Assembly (NCBI RefSeq): GCF_932526225.1
Contig: NC_064042.1
Coordinates: 4,757,001-4,821,000 of the forward strand
Direction: 5' to 3'
DNA length: 64,000 bases
Source of the DNA: Nematostella vectensis
Lineage: Eukaryota > Cnidaria > Anthozoa > Actiniaria > Edwardsiidae
Part shown: positions 59,326 to 64,000 of the stretch, piece after piece
Layout: the number at the start of each line of letters is the position of its first letter
Position numbering within the stretch: the first letter of the stretch is position 1
Translations under genes and position numbers: made by a program
The notes under the pieces: model-generated
Database searches by the model: none
What the model saw: only the letters and a program-made list of their open reading frames with translations
What the model was told of the DNA's origin: nothing

Positions 59326-61954
59326 CTACGGCACTATCCACACTAAAATCTGCAAGCAATGGGAAGAGACAAGTGCACCGTAGTATAAGCTGGTATCCTT
59401 GACTACGGCACTATCCCTACCAAAAGCTAACTTAGCAACACTTAGTCCCTTTTGCAGTCACGCAACGCTCACCGCCTCATAGTTCAGAGCGACTCCATAG
59501 AAAAAGGAATGAAGCAGCCATTTGTGGCGAGAAGCGAGCGGCTACAATGAGTAACACTGGCCCTGTTTGCGTACCTTATTGGAAAGATGCTTGAGGATGC
59601 AGCGCGGAAAGGAAAGAACTGCGATGGAAAAAAACCTCTTAGCACCCACAAGACTGCTGGTTCCCGGAGGACCCGCAAAAATCACTCGAACTAGGCCTCG
59701 AAAAAAAAAAAGACTAGAGATACATTCGCACATACGCACAAAAATCAACAACTCCATGCTAAGGTACAAATCGAACTTTACTTAAACCGTAGAGGTGGAC
59801 GGCCAATAGAGCAATGATGGCCGGTGGTGTTTCTGTTTCACAGGTTCAATCACAATTCTAATTCGTTGTTCCCCCTTTTTTACGACATCGAATTACTCTA
59901 GCATGTAGGTAAAGGAAATTCCTTTATCTCATATGCTGACGATTTTAATAATTCTGGACGACGTTTTTTATGATAAACAATAAATTGTAATTTATTAGGG
60001 TCCAAAAAATATTTAACTTTTTTGAAAAAACTGGTGGTGGTTTATCTATTGAGTTAGTCAATACGAACCACTTTATTGTGTGTTTTTAATAAACATATAA
60101 CGAAAATATATATGTAAACCGCCTGTAAATCTACCCTCCCTCTTTTCCCCAACCGTCTGTAAATCCTCCCTCCCCCGAGCGCCTGTAAATTCATCCCCCC
60201 CTTATCCCCCGCCTATAAATCCCCCTCTCCCTTGAACGCCTATAAATCCACCCTCCCCGTCTCCCCACAGACCCCCGGTAAATCCCCAGATCGCCTGTAA
60301 TTTCACTCTCCCCCGACCACCTATTTATCTTCCCGTCTAAACCTGTAAATTCAATCTTCCCGACCACCTATTAATCACTCACCCAACGACCCCCCTCTGT
60401 CCCGAATCGCTTTTATACTTTTTATCAAGCGATTTGTGCGAGTCAGTCTTTCCGCTTCTCATGTCTGGCTCACTCAAAAATATAATTACTGCATTTTTGT
60501 AGCATGCCGTTTATTTTAATTCTATACTCAAATATCCCTTTTATTTAAAAAAAAATATCACAGCACGCACTGCGCATCCCTTACCACTCGCAAATCCACA
60601 CCACATAACCCCTTTACCCAGGGCTCCAGAGGTTATGATAGGGAGTTCGATTATATATTTGTCCAAATTCTGATAAAAAGGCCTTTCATACGGGCTGCAA
60701 AGCGACACGCCTCGGGCGAACAGGGCACACTTCTAGCTGGAAGGAACTTCTTTTTTTCGTTCGCCATGTCAAATGTTAAGATCATTATCATTTTCAGAAT
60801 ATTCCTACTCAAACACAAACCTCTCTGCAAACCTTGTTGTTATATCGTTATACCGCCCTTTGTGATTCACTCACCGACTAATTTGATAAGTAGTTCCCCT
60901 TCCTTCCAAGTTCAAGGTCGGGTTTTGTGTGACCCACTTTTTATTTTTGTGTCACGTCTATACATTTCGTGCTGTGGTAGGTTCGGATTAATCAAGTCGT
61001 TAGGAATCGGGAGGAAACCATAAAAATGGTGTTTCAGCTATCATACTTCCGGTACTCTATACAGTCTGTCTTTTGAGATGCACGTAGTCTCGAGGAAAAA
61101 TAAATATGAATGATGAAAGGCTTAAAACGACAGACAACACTTCGCACAAAAAATGTGGAACTTATTTTTTTAATTCAGTTGTCTTTATCGTAAGTGAAAA
61201 TAAATCTTAAGCCCTAGTCCAGTATTTTTTTTCTCAAGTCGGAAAGGGTTATAATAATAAAAAACAGGGGTGGTCCATTGTTTGTTTATTGTTTCAGTAA
61301 AGGTTATGATATCTTGACGAAGGATACCGCTGAATTCCCGCCAAACTACTTAGGCTTTCTCTCAACAAATAGTTTTTAGATCAAATTTTCTGCCAGAAAT
61401 GAAGGTGCCGAACATGATAACATAAGCACGGAATAAATCGTGACTATTAAGACCTATCAAGAAGGTAAACACAATATTTCATTACCGAGACTAAAGTCAA
61501 TTTGTTTTACGTAAAAAGATAAAAGTTCTCAGTCACGAAAGCACTGCGGACTCAGATATACATAATCGACCCAAGTATTGGAATCTCACGTGACTTCAAT
61601 CCGTCGATCTTATTGGTAGTCTTCGCTTGTGTGTTTGAGAGATAGAAGCGTGTCTTTACCCACCGGACGGATAAGAAAATTGCTCTGAATTTCAATGAAT
61701 TTTGTTGTGAAACCCCTAGTTTTTCTCACGAAGATTCCTAAGTATCCGAACTAAAGAAAGCACACGCTAGAAATGGTCTGGAAATCTTTCACAATTTGCT
61801 AGCCCTGTTGAAAAAGCCGATACTATCTCGGAGAAGTTCGCTAAGCTGGTCTTTTGTTTTTGATGCCTGCTTGAAATACAAGCTACAGCTACATTTTTGC
61901 TGGACTGGAAAGGACCAAAGTTGGAATTAGGGGACTTGGTGTTTAATATGCTCA
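59326..61954 (+). other. Intergenic region after GK5, with a C-rich 'GCCTGTAAATCC' repeat at 60110-60400
   Basis: The GK5 3' UTR probably ends near the AATAAA at 59979-59984. From 60110 to 60400, ~35-bp degenerate units of CGCCTGTAAATCCACCCTCC recur about eight times. The remainder (60400-61954) is AT-rich, shows no gene and presumably holds the promoter of the gene starting at 61955. Confidence 0.55.
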
Positions 61955-62797
61955 ATGGTGTCTCAAGTAGAGGTCTTAAGCGATCGGGAAAAAGAGCTTC
62001 TTGCCAATTACGATAGGTAAAAATGAGCGTTGTTTTTCTGTTGTTGTAAATATGGTGATTTGTCTTTACTATGTCTCAATGGAGTCTTCTTTTCAGCCGC
62101 TTGTATGGTTTTCTCCGCCAAGATGACCCTGTAGGGGATCCATCTTTACCTAATCTAACCCACAGATCTCTTTTGCTAAAGGTAAGCCCACAATTACGAT
62201 TTAAAAACTCGTAAATCTTGAACGAACTCGCGCGAAAGTTTGACCGCTGTCCGTATCCATTTGTAGTATACACTACGAGTGTTCGCCGAATTTCTTATTT
62301 GTTCGTCGTCTCTGATTGCCGCCAAGGTTTTGAATTACTTCCACAGATTTAACACGTACCGCTCTATTTCATATTGTGTTAGGGAGTGGCTTTCTTTGAG
62401 AAAGAGTTACAAACCGAAGGAAACGCTGCCCATCCAGCTATTTTCTGCAAACTTGGCCATCTTCGTTTATTGACCGAGGACCTACCAAAAGGTTGGAATT
62501 GAACTCCGCTTTTGCCTTTTTTTAACAAACCCGAATCTCTCTTTTTACGAGTCATCTAAGATTCTCCAAAATATGATTACAAGGGTTGATTACATTGAAC
62601 TTTCCCACGCATCAACCTCCTTGTTTTGAGTTATTTTTAGCGGAACCCATTTACAGACTAATGTTTCAGCCGTGACAGTCTGTGACATTTTCTCTTGCAA
62701 ATTTAGTTTTCACTTATTTTGTTGTTATTATTATGCTTTTCCAGCCCTATCGGCCTACCAGAAATTCTACAATATCCCCCAAGTCAACTATTGGAAG
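61955..62797 (+). CDS. 5' end of an unrecognised gene (first three coding exons; continues past window)
   Basis: Exons 61955-62016, 62097-62181 and 62745-62797 join in phase with consensus sites (GATAG|GTAAAA; TTTTCAG|C; CTAAAG|GTAAGC; TTTTCCAG|C; GGAAG|GTAAAA). They encode MVSQVEVLSDREKELLANYD, then a segment with RLYGFLRQDDPVGDPSLPNL, then PYRPTRNSTISPKSTIG and a split codon. There is no signal peptide or membrane segment. The start codon has an A three bases upstream on CTCAATGG. I do not recognise the family. The next exon would lie beyond 62798 and was not found in the window. Confidence 0.5.
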
Positions 62798-64000
62798 GTA
62801 AAAAGCCCGGTTGAATTTAGAGAGATAACTTTACATGGTTAAATTTTGCCGGTGAACTTATAGTGACAGCATTTGGTCACCGAATGTTGTGCTTTTCACG
62901 CTCGTATACGCAGTCATTCAACCATTTTACTTTGAATGATTTTAACATTTTAAGGAAATTGATAAAGAAAGAATATATGTCGTGAAAATTGCTGAATTAC
63001 GCACATGGCATAACCAATAAAAAGTCATAAAATCTCATAATCTCATATCGATCACCTCATTTTTACACAAACAAAAAAAGCAAAATACACAATCCATCAC
63101 CACCATCTTTTAAAAGTTTTCTACTATGTTTTTTGTCAGACCTATTTCAATATAATAGTTTGGGACCCCAAAAGTAAGGCTTTAGTTTTGACTTCTCTAG
63201 TACTAATGACTCAAAACCTACATAAATAATTCACTATATTTGATGCTTTATATATCCCTGTTATTGTTATTGTTTGTTGTGTTTTGTCAATTTATGCGCA
63301 ACATACTCAATGTGTCTGATTTTGATAAAACTCAGGGAAAATCCATTTTCTGGAGTCCCAAATTATAAACAATAAACTATAAAGCTTTCTGTTCTTAATC
63401 AGTTGCTCATTACTAAGAATAAGTTATTGGTAACTGTTATAAATCATATAACTAGAGTTGTTTTTAATTATGTTTGCTATTGGTGTAAGTATGCATATGA
63501 ATCTTTATATTATTTCGTCTTGATAGAATATAATTAAAAGAGGAAAAAATTGTTTTGACTGGACAAAACCAAATTTGTCTCTTTTTTTAACACACAAAAG
63601 TTAGATATCTAGTTATTCATATACTCCCATTACTGATTAAAAAGCTACTTATAATTTATTGAACTGTGTCTTGTGAAAAACTCCCTAGTTAGTTGTTTGA
63701 GCCTAGTTTTTATTCATAGTTAGGACTTTATCCTATAGAAATAAAACAGTAGCTCTGATTACTTGCTGTTAATTGTTGTCGGTGTCTCCACAAGAGAATG
63801 ATAATAACACTGAGTTATTCCAAATCTTCTCCTAGGCACCAATTCATGTGGTGTGTATTTGTAACCCTCCCAGTAAAAATAATTTTTGCAACCACATAGA
63901 AAACCATTAATACAACAAAGCCCCCTAACCTTGTTTTGAAAAACATAGTACACCCACTGGATGAATTTTGCTCAGATAGCAGCATTTTCTTGCTTATTTT
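62798..64000 (+). other. Intron or flank of the gene at 61955: no feature seen
   Basis: AT-rich sequence following the donor GTAAAA at 62798. I find no later exon that I can support, no repeat family and no RNA gene. Confidence 0.45.

Overview
The window is animal nuclear DNA. Genes are split by many GT-AG introns, and the lengths of the spliced proteins match metazoan families. I infer an early-branching animal, most likely a cnidarian such as a sea anemone. The reasons are short exons with introns mostly of 0.1-2 kb, an intronless rhodopsin-like receptor, a DUF229 protein, a Ty3/Gypsy-like element and many short fold-back elements. The species cannot be fixed from the sequence alone.

Layout. 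(1) 1-28707, plus strand: the last 27 exons (about 1529 codons) of VWA8, a mitochondrial AAA+ ATPase with a C-terminal von Willebrand A domain. Its introns hold a non-LTR retrotransposon relic, several fold-back elements and at least eight unrelated tandem arrays. One array has 26 extra copies of an exon end plus its 5' splice site. Another is a 5.6-kb, 17-bp satellite. (2) 33514-29206, minus strand: a two-exon DUF229 (sulfatase/alkaline-phosphatase-like) membrane protein, tail to tail with VWA8. (3) 33.5-38.6 kb: intergenic, with two fold-back elements and an 18-bp satellite containing TTAGGG. (4) 40422-38639, minus strand: a two-exon unrecognised 530-residue protein with four short W/EQ/CK repeats. 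It lies head to head with (5) 40897-59325, plus strand: a complete 17-exon glycerol kinase 5 (GK5, FGGY family, 525 aa). Its 7.9-kb intron 15 holds a very young LTR retrotransposon (identical LTRs, 5-bp target duplication, reverse transcriptase largely deleted in frame) and a nested intronless seven-transmembrane receptor. (6) 61955 onward: the first three coding exons of an unrecognised gene.

The genes do not form a functional unit. VWA8 (mitochondrial ATPase), GK5 (carbohydrate or glycerol kinase), DUF229 (membrane-anchored hydrolase-like protein) and the receptor look like ordinary independent neighbours. The most unusual biology is in the introns: repeats that copy splice signals, satellites open in every forward frame, and a transposon that appears to have moved recently although it encodes no intact reverse transcriptase.
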